Positions 1 to 8,863 of a stretch of 34,682 nucleotides of DNA are shown one piece after another. Below the pieces are notes generated by a model. That model was not told the origin of the DNA. It saw only the letters and a list, made by a program, of their open reading frames with translations, and did not search any database. Positions within the stretch are counted from its first letter, which is position 1, and each line of letters starts with the position of its first letter. A program made the translations under genes and the position numbers. Origin of the DNA: Clostridiales bacterium (GTDB lineage Bacteria > Bacillota > Clostridia > Oscillospirales > JAAYOS01); NCBI GenBank assembly GCA_012520195.1, contig JAAYOS010000028.1:1-34682 (forward strand). The letters run 5' to 3'.

Positions 1-1617
1 GAGGGCATCCTGTTGTATTTGCAGGCACTCCTCGAGACCCATCCCGTAAATCTCTGCAACAAATGAATCAAACTCGTCTATAGACAGGCTACCCATTATA
101 AACTGTGGAATCTTCTCGGTTACAAAACCTTGAATATCGGCATAAATAGCATTATGTCTATCCCCTTCTTCAGCTGTCATTGTTATAACCGGCATTAAAT
201 ACTCGTTAGAATCTTGATTCCAAACTTCGTAAGCGCCAAGTGCACCTTCGTTTGGTTTCCCTTGATAGTACTGCCACAGCCGCCTAAAGTCGCTCATCCC
301 GATTCCGTCGTCCCATGTGAAGTTCATGGCAACATCGCGCCCTGAGAACCCATCAGGGTTTTCAAGTATAAAATCTACATACCTGGGTTGACCATCGACC
401 ATTGTGAAGCTTTCGCCCTCTCTACCGAAGTTTATAAGCATTGCTCCCTCATCTGTGAAGAAGTAGTCGAGGAACTTCACCACAAGTTCAGGGTTATCAC
501 AAGCTGTAGTGATAGCGTTCGGCATCTTCGCCTCCCAAGAGGTGTAGCGCAGCTTGATAGTGTCTCCTTCATTCAAGACAGGATTTGAGACAGCACCAAG
601 ACGGAAGCCCTCAATAAGTGTTTGTTGGTTTACCTCAAAAGTGTTATCGGTATATCCCCACGGGAACAGACCCGCACCGGCTTCTCCGTTAAGGGTCATT
701 GAGAGGGCATCGCCTCCAAAGATTGCAAAGTTTACGCCCCGCGACACAAATTCGCTATCGATAAGTCCCTTATTATACCAATCATTCATCATAATGAGGT
801 AGTCTTTGAATTCAGGCTGGACATAACCATACTGTACTTGTCCGCCCTTATTAAAGAACTCTTTTCCTATCTGGTAAGCAGAGAGGAACTCCGAGTTAAG
901 GAATACACCGGATATGTCTAGGAGGAGAGGAGCTTTGATCCCCTCATCTTTGAATGTCTGCAGTGCAAGCTCCCAGTCCGCCAGTGTGACGGGGTGCCTG
1001 ATGCTATGTTTGTCAAGGATATCTGTCCTTAGAGCAAGCCCCATCCAGGGATACTCTGCCGGATCGTTCAACGTGTACATAGACCAAATGTAGCCGTTAT
1101 CTGTGATTGTCTGTCGGGCAACGTCTACAGAAGCTGTACGCCTTGCCGCATAATTAGGTGCAAAGTTTTCGATATAATCATTCAGCTTTAAGAATACGCC
1201 ATCCTCTACAGCCCTGTCAGGCCCGCCAGGATAGACGGTTCCAGCGGGACGTACAACGTCGGTGTAGTCGCCTGAAGTCAGCATTAGGTTATACGCAGTT
1301 TCCGCGTCGGAAGAAGACGCTTCCTTAAATACCATTCTGATGTTGGTAAGTTCCTCAACGTACTTCACAAAATCGGAATCGTTCATTGAAGCTATGTAAT
1401 TTGCCGTAAATGTCTGCCAAACAGAAATCTCAGTGGTCTCTTCTGTAAGCATTGGGTATACTAAGCCCGGTTCATCATTGCCAGGTTCCTGAGTCTGTTC
1501 CGAAGAGGGGGTGGCGGTCGGCACACTAGTAGGAGTGGGTTCAGGCTTTTTCGAGCATCCCACAAACAGCGCGATGACCAACAGGAGAGCGAGAAGTAAT
1601 GATACCGTCTTTTTCAT
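1..1617 (-). CDS. extracellular solute-binding lipoprotein, ABC sugar transporter (3' end cut by window)
   Basis: The minus-strand frame is open from the ATG at 1617 to the window edge (539 codons, no stop reached). It starts with a lipoprotein signal: a MKK basic start, a Leu/Val-rich core and a lipobox ending VGC with the lipid-anchored Cys at residue 21, then a Pro/Thr/Ser-rich linker to about residue 50. The remainder reads like a family 1 (LplA-like) oligosaccharide-binding protein, with the C-terminal EIYGMGLEECLQIQ pattern typical of the last helix, so only a few residues should be missing. A perfect AGGAGG lies 6 bases before the ATG. Role inferred: capture of an oligosaccharide at the outer membrane face for an ABC importer. 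The permease genes are not in the window and could lie beyond the left edge. The substrate cannot be read from sequence. A LysR gene is divergent from it. Confidence 0.9.
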   Translation of the reverse strand, partial: MKKTVSLLLALLLVIALFVGCSKKPEPTPTSVPTATPSSEQTQEPGNDEPGLVYPMLTEETTEISVWQTFTANYIASMNDSDFVKYVEELTNIRMVFKEASSSDAETAYNLMLTSGDYTDVVRPAGTVYPGGPDRAVEDGVFLKLNDYIENFAPNYAARRTASVDVARQTITDNGYIWSMYTLNDPAEYPWMGLALRTDILDKHSIRHPVTLADWELALQTFKDEGIKAPLLLDISGVFLNSEFLSAYQIGKEFFNKGGQVQYGYVQPEFKDYLIMMNDWYNKGLIDSEFVSRGVNFAIFGGDALSMTLNGEAGAGLFPWGYTDNTFEVNQQTLIEGFRLGAVSNPVLNEGDTIKLRYTSWEAKMPNAITTACDNPELVVKFLDYFFTDEGAMLINFGREGESFTMVDGQPRYVDFILENPDGFSGRDVAMNFTWDDGIGMSDFRRLWQYYQGKPNEGALGAYEVWNQDSNEYLMPVITMTAEEGDRHNAIYADIQGFVTEKIPQFIMGSLSIDEFDSFVAEIYGMGLEECLQIQQDAL

Positions 1618-1762
1618 ATGGTTTCCTCCTTATGTGTTGTGCCACGTTGTACTATAATAATTTTTCGGCGATTTAACTTCATCTGCCGCTTCAAACCATG
1701 GTCACCTTGGGCAAATTACATCATACTCGCCAACTCCATAATAATGAATAAGTTGTTTTCAA

Positions 1763-1784
1763 ACAATTCAAATTGTGATACAAT
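1763..1784 (+). promoter_or_regulatory. inverted repeat overlapping a possible -10 box before the LysR gene
   Basis: A perfect inverted repeat, ACAATT-CA-AATTGT (1763-1776), abuts a good -10 box TACAAT (1779-1784). The -35 is poor (TTTCAA or TTGTTT upstream, with awkward spacing). The repeat lies between the divergent solute-binding protein and LysR genes, so it is a candidate site for the LysR protein acting on itself and perhaps on the transporter. The site assignment is inference. Confidence 0.4.
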
Positions 1785-1822
1785 TATTCCAAAACGGAAT
1801 ACTACTGTGGGAGGGCAGCTTA

Positions 1823-2707
1823 GTGGACCTAAATAAGCTAAACTTTTTGGTTACCTTATCGGAGTGCGGTAGCTTCACCGATGCTGCAGAACGATTGTTT
1901 ACAACACAGTCGAGTGTATCAAAAGTGATAAAGGCACTCGAGGATGAAGTTGGAATCCGGTTGGTGGACCGCTCTAAGAGGAAAATCGCCATCACAGAAC
2001 AGGGAAAGGTCGTAGTTCAACACGCCAAGAGTATTCTTGCTTCCTACAACTATATGATGAGGGATATTTCAGGTTATGTATCAGAACATGCCGGAGAAGT
2101 TAAGATAGCTGTAGTTCCAACTATGGCTCACTACAATTTCCCTACATTTCTGGCAGAGTTTCGCAAGCTCTATCCCACTGTTACTCTTACTATCGAGGAG
2201 TCAGAATCTATTTCTGCACTAGATAAACTTGATATGATGAGCTGTGACCTCTGCTTTATACAGAGCGAACACCTGGACCGACGGAAATTCAGAAAGATTG
2301 TCATATCTCAGGACCGTTTAGTTGCAGTTCTTCCAAAAAACCATCGGCTTGCGGAGAGACCGCAGATAGCACTCCGCGAGCTGGAAAAGGAATCTTTTCT
2401 CCAACAGAGCCTATCGACCCCACTAATAAACCCAATACTTGATATCTGCAAGAAGGCGGGATTTAACCCAAGTATCTCCTATATCGGCAAACATCATGAG
2501 AACATCGTCAGCATGGTAGAAATCAATATGGGCGTCTCTCTGATGATGCAGCGGGCCGCTGAGTTTTTCAAGACCGAAGAAGTTGTGATCGTTCCCTTGG
2601 AGGAGGAAGTTGTTAGTGAATTCTCTCTTGTGAGAAAGCAAAAAAGGGACTTGGTCCAAGCTGCAAATCTATTCTGGGAGTACATGCAGTCATCTTGCAT
2701 ATCGTAA
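1823..2707 (+). CDS. LysR family transcriptional regulator
   Basis: 294 residues from a GTG start. The N-terminal winged helix-turn-helix (about residues 1-65) has the LysR signature: LNFLVTLSECGSFTDAAERL, then a recognition helix with TTQSSVSKVIKALE and the GIRLVDRS wing. The remainder is a two-lobed LysR effector-binding domain (about 90-290). I chose GTG 1823 because GGGAGG sits 8 bases upstream; the longer frame from ATG 1775 would start inside the probable -10 box. It is divergent from the solute-binding lipoprotein gene, a usual arrangement for a LysR regulator and its target, so it may control that gene. Its effector is unknown. Confidence 0.9.
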   Translation: MDLNKLNFLVTLSECGSFTDAAERLFTTQSSVSKVIKALEDEVGIRLVDRSKRKIAITEQGKVVVQHAKSILASYNYMMRDISGYVSEHAGEVKIAVVPTMAHYNFPTFLAEFRKLYPTVTLTIEESESISALDKLDMMSCDLCFIQSEHLDRRKFRKIVISQDRLVAVLPKNHRLAERPQIALRELEKESFLQQSLSTPLINPILDICKKAGFNPSISYIGKHHENIVSMVEINMGVSLMMQRAAEFFKTEEVVIVPLEEEVVSEFSLVRKQKRDLVQAANLFWEYMQSSCIS

Positions 2708-2765
2708 ATATATGAATTGGCTCAAAATACTATTGATATACTGATATTTTTCAGCGGGAGGCATT

Positions 2766-3875
2766 ATGTTTAGATTTTCAGTACCATGCTTAATGGGCGT
2801 CGAAGGCCTTGTTGCCGACGAGCTTAAGTTCAACGGCTTCCAGGAGGTGGCCGCCGAAAACGGTCGCGTCCTGTTCTCCGGTGATGAGCGGGAGTGCGCA
2901 CGGGCAAACATTATTCTACGCGGCGGCGAACGCGTTTTATTACGGCTTCACGATTTTGAGGCACTAAGTTTTGATGTTCTATTTGAAAGTGTAAAAAAGA
3001 TACCCTGGGAGGACTATATCGGATCGAGTGACTCCTTTCCCGTTAAGGGGTACTCTCTTCGCTCCAAACTGCATTCTGTGCCTGACTGTCAGCGTATAGT
3101 AAAAAAAGCCGTTGTAGAACGGCTAAAATCTGTATATCACACAGACTGGTTTCAGGAGGAAGGTCCAAAGCATCAGATCCAGTTCAGCCTACTCAATAAT
3201 CGCTGCGAGGTATTTCTAGATACAACAGGGGCGCCGCTGTACAAGCGGGGTTACAAGCTTGAGCAGAACGAGGCCTCAATCCGTGAGACACTTGCTGCAT
3301 CCATCGTCAAAATTACCCGTTGGCGTGGCAGAGAGGATTTTATCGACCCCTTCTGCGGTAGCGGGACTATCGCAATTGAAGCGGCGCTGACCGCATTGAA
3401 CATTGCTCCCGGTGCCCGGCGTCTGTTTGATGCAGAAGAATGGGGTGGGTCCTTTTCTAGCGCTTTTGCTGAGCAGAAGAAGGCCTCTATTGCTACAGAA
3501 AAGCAGGAAAAGCTGCCGATCCTCGCATCCGATTTGGACCCCGGTTGCGTCGAGCTGACAAAGGAGAACGCAAAACGTGCCGGTGTCGATAAGTACATTG
3601 AGTTCGCGGTCCAGGACGCGTTAGATATCGATTGGGAATCCCGAACGGGTATTATGGTTGCCAATCCTCCCTATGGGGTCCGTATGCTAGAGGAGCAGGA
3701 AGCCCATAAACTTTACCGTGCCCTAGGCGATGCAATGCGTAGAAGTCCCGTAAAGAAGTACATCATTTCATCGGATGACAGGTTTGAGGAACACTTTGGT
3801 CAGCGGTCGGACAAGCGCCGCAAGCTATATAACGGAATGATAAAGTGCAACCTATACATGTATTTTAAGCGCTGA
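2766..3875 (+). CDS. THUMP domain class I SAM-dependent RNA methyltransferase (RlmL/YpsC-like)
   Basis: 369 residues. The N-terminal part (about 1-155) matches the ferredoxin-like plus THUMP region of RlmL-type enzymes, starting with FSVPCLMGVEGLVADEL. The C-terminal part is a Rossmann methyltransferase: SAM motif I DPFCGSGTIAIEAA around residue 195, an ASDLDPG acidic strand end around 258, and the catalytic NPPYG motif around 300, which is typical of N2-guanine or N6-adenine RNA methylation. Family members methylate 23S rRNA (E. coli RlmL makes m2G2445; B. subtilis YpsC is the relative), so the exact target base is inferred. GGGAGG is 6 bases before the ATG. The last 24 bases overlap the 3' end of the convergent MFS gene and no terminator lies between them. 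Confidence 0.9.
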   Translation: MFRFSVPCLMGVEGLVADELKFNGFQEVAAENGRVLFSGDERECARANIILRGGERVLLRLHDFEALSFDVLFESVKKIPWEDYIGSSDSFPVKGYSLRSKLHSVPDCQRIVKKAVVERLKSVYHTDWFQEEGPKHQIQFSLLNNRCEVFLDTTGAPLYKRGYKLEQNEASIRETLAASIVKITRWRGREDFIDPFCGSGTIAIEAALTALNIAPGARRLFDAEEWGGSFSSAFAEQKKASIATEKQEKLPILASDLDPGCVELTKENAKRAGVDKYIEFAVQDALDIDWESRTGIMVANPPYGVRMLEEQEAHKLYRALGDAMRRSPVKKYIISSDDRFEEHFGQRSDKRRKLYNGMIKCNLYMYFKR

Positions 3876-5135
3876 CCTTTTTTGCCGCTTTGCGTAAATT
3901 AGATACATGACCAGCCCTACTGCTAGGAGGCACGCGCAGCCTGCGTACATAGTGCCGTACCCAAAACTTGTCGAAACAGCACCACCGATGATTGGTCCCA
4001 GACCCTGACCAACATCAGCACCAATGTAGTATGTGCTTGTAGCTACACCGGTTCTGTCTCTGCCAAGCTTCTTAATGCATTCGGCCTGCAGCGCAGGCTG
4101 TCCACCGCCTTGACCTAGTGCCTTGAGAGCACCTGCAAGCGCTATCATCCACAATGCTGAAGCCCCCGCGAGCAAAGTCATTGCGGTAGCAGCAAGAATG
4201 TAGGCGGGTATCATTATGACGGATAAGCCCTTTCTATCATTAAGCTTGCCTGCAAACAAGCGTGCAATCAATAAGAATATTGCGTTGGTAGTAAAAAATA
4301 TTCCCACATTCTCAATGCCCCGGCTCTCTCCAAGCAATGCGATAAAGGTACTTACGAGACCGTTAGACAGTGAGAACAGTGCCGCAAACACAGCAAAGGG
4401 CAACAACTCAACTGCAATCAGATCACTAAAACGCAGCTTTTTTCTCTCGAGTTTCTGCTTCTTGGGACTACTATACTTGATTACCAGCATAAGACTTGCG
4501 GTTAGTAGGCTTAATATTGCCGCAATGGTGAAGCAATATTTATATCCGAAATTCTCATACACCCACAGTCCTGCATTAGGGCCAATTGCTGTTGCTGCAA
4601 TATGGCCGAGTCCAAGGTATCCAACACCCTCACCCATTCTATCCTCTGGGATGAATGAACTGGCAAAGGCGATATTTGTTGTCCCGCTGATGGCAAACGC
4701 AGTCCCATGTATTATCCTGATGATAAAAATAGCGGTTATATTGGACGTAACGGAGTAGGTGAAAACCGATAATCCAATTATCGCTGTTGATATAACCATA
4801 AGCCGCTTCTTGTTAAAGCGATCTACTGCTGCACCTGAAAATGGCCTAACTACCAGAGCTGTAATTGAGAATAGACCTGATATTATCCCTGCAACCACGA
4901 GATTTGAACCGATACCGACAATATACTTAGGAAGGATGGGGTTGACCATAAAGAAACCAATCGAGTTTAGTGCACTGAGACAGAGGAAATAGATATAGTT
5001 AAAATTCCATAACTTTTGGGGACCTGTCTGAGATCTGTATATGGCCTCCGATTCATCAGATACTGCTTTCTTTCTACTAGCTTCCAACTTAAACATCTCC
5101 TTAATGGCTACCTGCCGTTTTGCATAATAGGTCAA
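3852..5135 (-). CDS. major facilitator superfamily transporter
   Basis: 427 residues with about 12 hydrophobic segments starting near residue 45. The N-terminal half has MFS landmarks: FFMVNPILPKYIVGIG in helix 1, and the loop 2-3 motif A form RPFSGAAVDRFNKKRLM. This resembles drug/proton antiporters and other 12-TM exporters; the substrate is unknown. The start is uncertain. ATG 5135 has no visible Shine-Dalgarno and sits just after a TACAAT-like -10 box, so it could be leaderless. ATG 5096 has AAGGAG with no spacer, while TTG 5087 has the same AAGGAG 9 bases upstream. The protein core begins at about residue 40 in every case. The gene runs convergently into the methyltransferase gene with a 24-base overlap. 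Confidence 0.88.
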   Translation of the reverse strand: MTYYAKRQVAIKEMFKLEASRKKAVSDESEAIYRSQTGPQKLWNFNYIYFLCLSALNSIGFFMVNPILPKYIVGIGSNLVVAGIISGLFSITALVVRPFSGAAVDRFNKKRLMVISTAIIGLSVFTYSVTSNITAIFIIRIIHGTAFAISGTTNIAFASSFIPEDRMGEGVGYLGLGHIAATAIGPNAGLWVYENFGYKYCFTIAAILSLLTASLMLVIKYSSPKKQKLERKKLRFSDLIAVELLPFAVFAALFSLSNGLVSTFIALLGESRGIENVGIFFTTNAIFLLIARLFAGKLNDRKGLSVIMIPAYILAATAMTLLAGASALWMIALAGALKALGQGGGQPALQAECIKKLGRDRTGVATSTYYIGADVGQGLGPIIGGAVSTSFGYGTMYAGCACLLAVGLVMYLIYAKRQKRSALKIHV

Positions 5136-5186
5136 TTGTATATTAGTCTTCTAACAAAATAAAGAATAAAAGTCAGGAACTTGCTT

Positions 5187-5232
5187 AAAAAAGACCTGCT
5201 ATTACGAAATAAGCATCGTAACAGCAGGTCTT
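5187..5232 (-). terminator. intrinsic terminator downstream of hcp
   Basis: On the minus strand a 16-bp stem (arms 5217-5232 and 5191-5206, one internal mismatch, 10-base loop) is followed by a run of T. It lies after hcp and before the MFS gene, so it should separate the two. Confidence 0.85.
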
Positions 5233-5243
5233 AACACATATAT

Positions 5244-5300
5244 TTATGCTTTCGATTCAACCCGGACTAAACCGGGAGGGCAAGCATAAGCACTATGCTT
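5244..5300 (-). other. alternative-pairing hairpin element in the hcp 3' region
   Basis: In the minus (hcp mRNA) direction the order is AAGCATA (5294-5300), TATGCTT (5282-5288), a CCCGG/CCGGG hairpin (5261-5276), then AAGCATAA (5244-5251). The central TATGCTT can pair with either flanking copy, giving two mutually exclusive hairpins, one enclosing the GC stem. The element lies between the hcp stop and the terminator at 5187-5232. Its function is unknown. Confidence 0.5.
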
Positions 5301-5317
5301 TGGGAGAATTCAGGTCA

Positions 5318-6946
5318 TTAAGCCATAAAAAGCTCTATGTCTGAATCGACAGTGCCAATGCCGGCAATTCCGAAGTTGTTGACGAGAACATTTGCCACAT
5401 TCGGTGACAGGAAGCCTGGAAGTGTCGGTCCGAGGTGAATGTTCTTAAAGCCGAGATAGAGCAGTGCCAAAAGAACGATTACTGCCTTCTGCTCGTACCA
5501 TGCAATATTGAACGCAAGGGGCAGATCATTTACATCCTCAAGTTCAAATACCTCTTTGAGCTTGAGTGCAATTACTGCTAGCGAGTAGGAGTCATTGCAT
5601 TGCCCTGCATCAAGAACTCTTGGTATACCACCAATATCTCCTAGATTGAGTTTATTGTAGCGATATTTTGCGCATCCCGCTGTAAGAATGACTGTATCCT
5701 CAGGCAATTTCTCTGCAAACTCAGTATAGTAGTCGCGCGACTTCATGCGTCCGTCGCAACCCGCCATAACAAACATCTTCTTTATTGCACCTGATTTAAC
5801 AGCATCGACAACCTTGTCTGCCAACGCTAACACCTGATTGTGTGCAAATCCGCCGACGATATGACCAGTCTCAATCTCTTCCGGTGCTGGAAGAGTCTTT
5901 GCGAGCTCGATGATCTCGGAGAAGTCCTTAACACCGTTTTCGTCTGGTACTATATGTTTGCAACCTGGATATCCAGTGGAGCCGGTGGTAAATATTCTGT
6001 CTCTGACTTCTTCCTTCCTTGGCGGTACAATACAGTTAGTTGTAAAGAGTATTGGGCCGTTGAAAGTAACAAATTCTTCGGTCTGCTTCCACCAAGCATT
6101 TCCGTAGTTTCCTACGAAGTTGTCATATTTCTTGAAGAAAGGATAGTAGTGACTGGGGAGCATCTCACTGTGGGTGTATACATCTACGCCTGTGCCCTTT
6201 GTCTGCTCAAGCAGCTGCTCGAGATCGGTCAGGTCGTGACCTGAAATAAGGATTGCAGGGTTGTTACGTACTCCGATATTAACTTCGGTAATTTCAGGAT
6301 TGCCGTACTTTGAGGTGTTGGCTTTATCCAGAAGAGCCATCGCCTTAACACCATACTCACCTGTCTTAAGTGTTAGCGCTACTAGGTCATCAACTGTGAG
6401 CGAATCGTCAAGTGTTGCAGCCAGTGCCTCATACATGAATTTGTTTATGTCGAGGTCGACCTCTCCAATGTTGTATGCATGCTCAGTGTATGCGGCCATA
6501 CCCTTAAGACCGTATGTGATCATCTCACGTAGCGAGCGTACATCTTCATCTGTTGTTGCAAGCACACCGACCGAGTCAGCATTCCCTGCAAAGGAGTCTC
6601 CTGAGCCTAACTCAAATGTTGCTGCATTGTGTAAATCTTCAACATCAAATGTTTTTCTGAGCTCATCCCTGTAGGAGACCATTTTTCTGATCTGGTTCTC
6701 AAGTGAGCCGTCATCAAAGTTCGCGTTAGTGATTGTCATAAACAGGCTGTTAAGTACTTCATAGTTCAACTCGCCAAGGCTGTTAACGTCCACGTTGCCC
6801 TTGACAATAATGTCGGAAATGCCTTTCAACGTGTAAATCAACAGATCCTGAAGATCCGCAGTTGCTGCATTCTTTCCGCAGACTCCCCGAACCGTACAAC
6901 CTGTCCCTTTGGCAGTTTCCTGACACTGATAACAAAACATACTCAT
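5318..6946 (-). CDS. hcp: hydroxylamine reductase (hybrid cluster protein, class I)
   Basis: 542 residues, the usual length. The N-terminal cysteines C5-X2-C8-X8-C17-X5-C23 give the class I spacing of strict anaerobes, which binds a cubane 4Fe-4S cluster. Later Cys residues fit hybrid Fe-S-O cluster ligands: the [35 protein letters not shown] and [11 protein letters not shown] motifs. The enzyme is cytoplasmic, reduces hydroxylamine to ammonia in vitro, and in bacteria is linked to nitric oxide and nitrosative stress defence. GGGAGG stands 8 bases before ATG 6946; a second ATG two codons later is less well spaced. No Hcr-type reductase is adjacent. The 173-base upstream gap shows no clear NsrR or FNR site by eye. 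Confidence 0.97.
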   Translation of the reverse strand: MSMFCYQCQETAKGTGCTVRGVCGKNAATADLQDLLIYTLKGISDIIVKGNVDVNSLGELNYEVLNSLFMTITNANFDDGSLENQIRKMVSYRDELRKTFDVEDLHNAATFELGSGDSFAGNADSVGVLATTDEDVRSLREMITYGLKGMAAYTEHAYNIGEVDLDINKFMYEALAATLDDSLTVDDLVALTLKTGEYGVKAMALLDKANTSKYGNPEITEVNIGVRNNPAILISGHDLTDLEQLLEQTKGTGVDVYTHSEMLPSHYYPFFKKYDNFVGNYGNAWWKQTEEFVTFNGPILFTTNCIVPPRKEEVRDRIFTTGSTGYPGCKHIVPDENGVKDFSEIIELAKTLPAPEEIETGHIVGGFAHNQVLALADKVVDAVKSGAIKKMFVMAGCDGRMKSRDYYTEFAEKLPEDTVILTAGCAKYRYNKLNLGDIGGIPRVLDAGQCNDSYSLAVIALKLKEVFELEDVNDLPLAFNIAWYEQKAVIVLLALLYLGFKNIHLGPTLPGFLSPNVANVLVNNFGIAGIGTVDSDIELFMA

Positions 6947-7119
6947 GTGCTTTCCTCCCGATATTTTAATAATATCATACTCTCCCCTTCCTCAAACAGC
7001 CGTATAGCAAACCGGACATTGTTGATCAGGTTGAGTCTAATTCTGTAACAAATTGTAGCATGGAAACCTATGAAGCGTATGTTGCAAATGCAACGCATAG
7101 TGATTGGGGCGCCTTTATC

Positions 7120-8304
7120 CTAGATGTTTCTTGGCTTTCTTGCGATTTGCAACTCCTCGGCCACCTCTGCAACCTTTTCTGCGACCGTATCTGCGACACG
7201 CTTATCAAATGCTTTTGGTATTATGTAGTCCTCACTCAATTCCTCATCTGATACAAGCGATGCCAGTGCCACAGCCGCTGCAATTTTCATCTCCTCAACA
7301 ATCTGTTCTGCCTGTACCATCAGAGCTCCTTTGAAAACACCCGGGAACACAAGAACATTGTTGATCTGGTTTGGATAGTCGCTTCTACCGGTGGCAATTA
7401 CCCTTGCACCACCCGCTTTAGCGTCCTCGGGCAGGATTTCGGGAATGGGATTTGCCATAGCAAATACGACCGCATCCTCTGCCATAGAACTTATCATCTC
7501 AGAGGTCACTATACCCGGTGCCGATACACCGATAAATACGTGTTTACCCCTAATAATGTCTGTCAGTGGTCCGCGTTCGCCGTGCTTGTTAGTAATCTCT
7601 GCAATCTCAGCCTGAGCGGGATTCATCCACTCTTCTCCCACGCAGAGCGCACCCTGCTTGTCAACCATTACAATGTTGTTTGGCTCGAATTGTAGCAGCA
7701 GCTTACAGATCGAGATGCCTGCTGCACCGGCTCCGTTGATTACAACATCAACATCCTTCCAGCTCCTACCGACAACCTTCAGCGCATTGATAATGCCTGC
7801 TGCAACTACAATAGCAGTACCGTGCTGATCGTCATGGAAAACCGGAATATCGAGCTCCTGCTTCAACCTCTCCTCGATTTCAAAACATCTTGGAGCAGAA
7901 ATATCCTCCAGGTTGATACCGCCGAATGTCGGAGCGATGTATTTGACTGTCTTTATTATCTCCTCAGTGTCCTTCGTATCAAGACAGATCGGAACTGCAT
8001 CAACACCTCCGAACTCCTTAAATAGAACCGCCTTGCCTTCCATTACTGGCAATGCAGCCTCCGGGCCGATGTCTCCCAGACCGAGCACAGCAGATCCGTC
8101 GGTTACAACGGCGACCGTATTGCCTTTAGTGGTGTACTTGTACACATCCTGTTTATCTGCAGCAATTTTTCGACAGGGTTCAGCAACGCCCGGCGTGTAC
8201 GCTGTTGATAGTTCCTCCATCGTTGTTACAGGTACCTTGGAGACCATCTCAAGCTTACCCCTGTTTTTTTCACAAAGCTCCAGGCTTAACTTACCATAAT
8301 CCAA
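7120..8304 (-). CDS. NAD(P)-dependent malic enzyme (malate to pyruvate plus CO2)
   Basis: 394 residues, the short bacterial form without a phosphotransacetylase domain. It has the N-terminal STAYTPGVAEPCRKIA and VVTDGSAVLGLGDIGP motifs, the metal-site GGINLEDISAPRCFEIE and HDDQHGTAIV motifs, and a Rossmann NAD-binding GAGAAGISI motif near residue 195. It oxidatively decarboxylates malate in the cytoplasm; cofactor preference cannot be read safely. The start is TTG 8304: GGAGAGG lies 7 bases upstream and no ATG is available. A probable promoter lies at 8361-8389. The downstream gene hcp is 173 bases away with no strong terminator between, so some readthrough is possible. Confidence 0.95.
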   Translation of the reverse strand: MDYGKLSLELCEKNRGKLEMVSKVPVTTMEELSTAYTPGVAEPCRKIAADKQDVYKYTTKGNTVAVVTDGSAVLGLGDIGPEAALPVMEGKAVLFKEFGGVDAVPICLDTKDTEEIIKTVKYIAPTFGGINLEDISAPRCFEIEERLKQELDIPVFHDDQHGTAIVVAAGIINALKVVGRSWKDVDVVINGAGAAGISICKLLLQFEPNNIVMVDKQGALCVGEEWMNPAQAEIAEITNKHGERGPLTDIIRGKHVFIGVSAPGIVTSEMISSMAEDAVVFAMANPIPEILPEDAKAGGARVIATGRSDYPNQINNVLVFPGVFKGALMVQAEQIVEEMKIAAAVALASLVSDEELSEDYIIPKAFDKRVADTVAEKVAEVAEELQIARKPRNI

Positions 8305-8360
8305 ATTTACACCTCTCCTTCCATGTTGTTTGCTTTCTTGGTACTTACCCTTAGATTATA

Positions 8361-8389
8361 ATATAAATCTCTCTTTTTTTCACCATCAA
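8361..8389 (-). promoter_or_regulatory. probable promoter of the malic enzyme gene
   Basis: On the minus strand, -35 TTGATG (8384-8389), 17-base spacer, -10 TTATAT (8361-8366); a one-base shift gives TATATT. The predicted leader is about 50 bases. A 12-bp palindrome lies just upstream at 8404-8415. Confidence 0.5.
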
Positions 8390-8403
8390 TTTACAAATAG
8401 TAT

Positions 8404-8415
8404 CTGCAATTGCAG
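8404..8415. promoter_or_regulatory. 12-bp palindrome upstream of the malic enzyme promoter
   Basis: CTGCAATTGCAG is a perfect palindrome centred about 20 bases upstream of the proposed -35, a position suited to an activator dimer. No regulator is assigned. Confidence 0.3.
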
Positions 8416-8480
8416 TAAACCAATCTTTTGTGTCATCAACTGTGTGGTAACATTTTCACAGAATAGACGCTGGACCTGTG

Positions 8481-8516
8481 AAAAAAAGGCTTGTAGGAAT
8501 CACTCCTACAAACCTT
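8481..8516 (-). terminator. intrinsic terminator after the holin-like gene
   Basis: Minus strand: stem TTGTAGGA / TCCTACAA with a 5-base loop, lengthened by flanking AAGG/CCTT pairing, then seven T. It isolates the holin-like gene from the downstream malic enzyme gene. Confidence 0.9.
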
Positions 8517-8534
8517 CTTAATGCTTTTGTTATT

Positions 8535-8801
8535 CTAATCGGACTGTCGAGTCTGTTTATATACTTGATTGATACCCGTTGCCGCAAACCCACTGGCAAT
8601 GCCTACTGCAATTGCTGTCAAGTAGTCGGTCGCAGGAAAATCGGGCATTGTTTTAAGCGAAACAGCTCCCAGTATTCCACCTAAAAGGCCGCAAATTGAG
8701 GGTAGCCATTTGTTATTAATTGGTGTGCTCTTCAGAATTTCGGCTGCGAGATAGCATATAATAGTAATTGCTGCAACAGATGCTACTCCCATAAATTCCA
8801 T
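8535..8801 (-). CDS. phage holin-like small membrane protein
   Basis: 88 residues: a hydrophobic segment near residues 3-22, a polar stretch with NNKWLP, a Gly-rich hydrophobic segment (about 33-48), a third one with TAIAVGIASGFAATG (about 60-76), and a charged Lys/Arg tail. The pattern resembles the phage holin family PF16079 (Holin_5_2) of Firmicutes, which is often paired with an amidase. AAAGGA is 10 bases before ATG 8801. The gene stands alone, with its own terminator, between metabolic genes. No endolysin, portal, tail or integrase genes are visible nearby, so it is a prophage remnant or a domesticated holin. Family assignment is from pattern memory only. Confidence 0.7.
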   Translation of the reverse strand: MEFMGVASVAAITIICYLAAEILKSTPINNKWLPSICGLLGGILGAVSLKTMPDFPATDYLTAIAVGIASGFAATGINQVYKQTRQSD

Positions 8802-8853
8802 AGATATTCAATCCTTTCAGTGGAGCTCTAGCCCCGTAAAATACACTGTTTCT

Positions 8854-8863
8854 GAAGCGCTTC
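8854..8863. promoter_or_regulatory. palindrome resembling a LacI-family operator core
   Basis: GAAGCGCTTC is a perfect palindrome with a central CG, like LacI/CcpA family operators, about 110 bases upstream of the rhamnosidase promoter. The core fits AANCGNTT but the outer bases do not fit a full CcpA cre site. Confidence 0.3.

Noticed and set aside
1775-1822. Upstream ATG for the LysR gene
   Set aside because: It falls at the proposed -10 box and the SD fits the GTG at 1823 instead.
4216-4758. 180-residue plus-strand reading frame
   Set aside because: It is a shadow of the MFS gene, with low-complexity content and no SD.
8854-8863. CcpA cre site
   Set aside because: Only the AAGCGCTT core matches; the outer TG and CA positions do not, so it is listed only as a generic palindrome.
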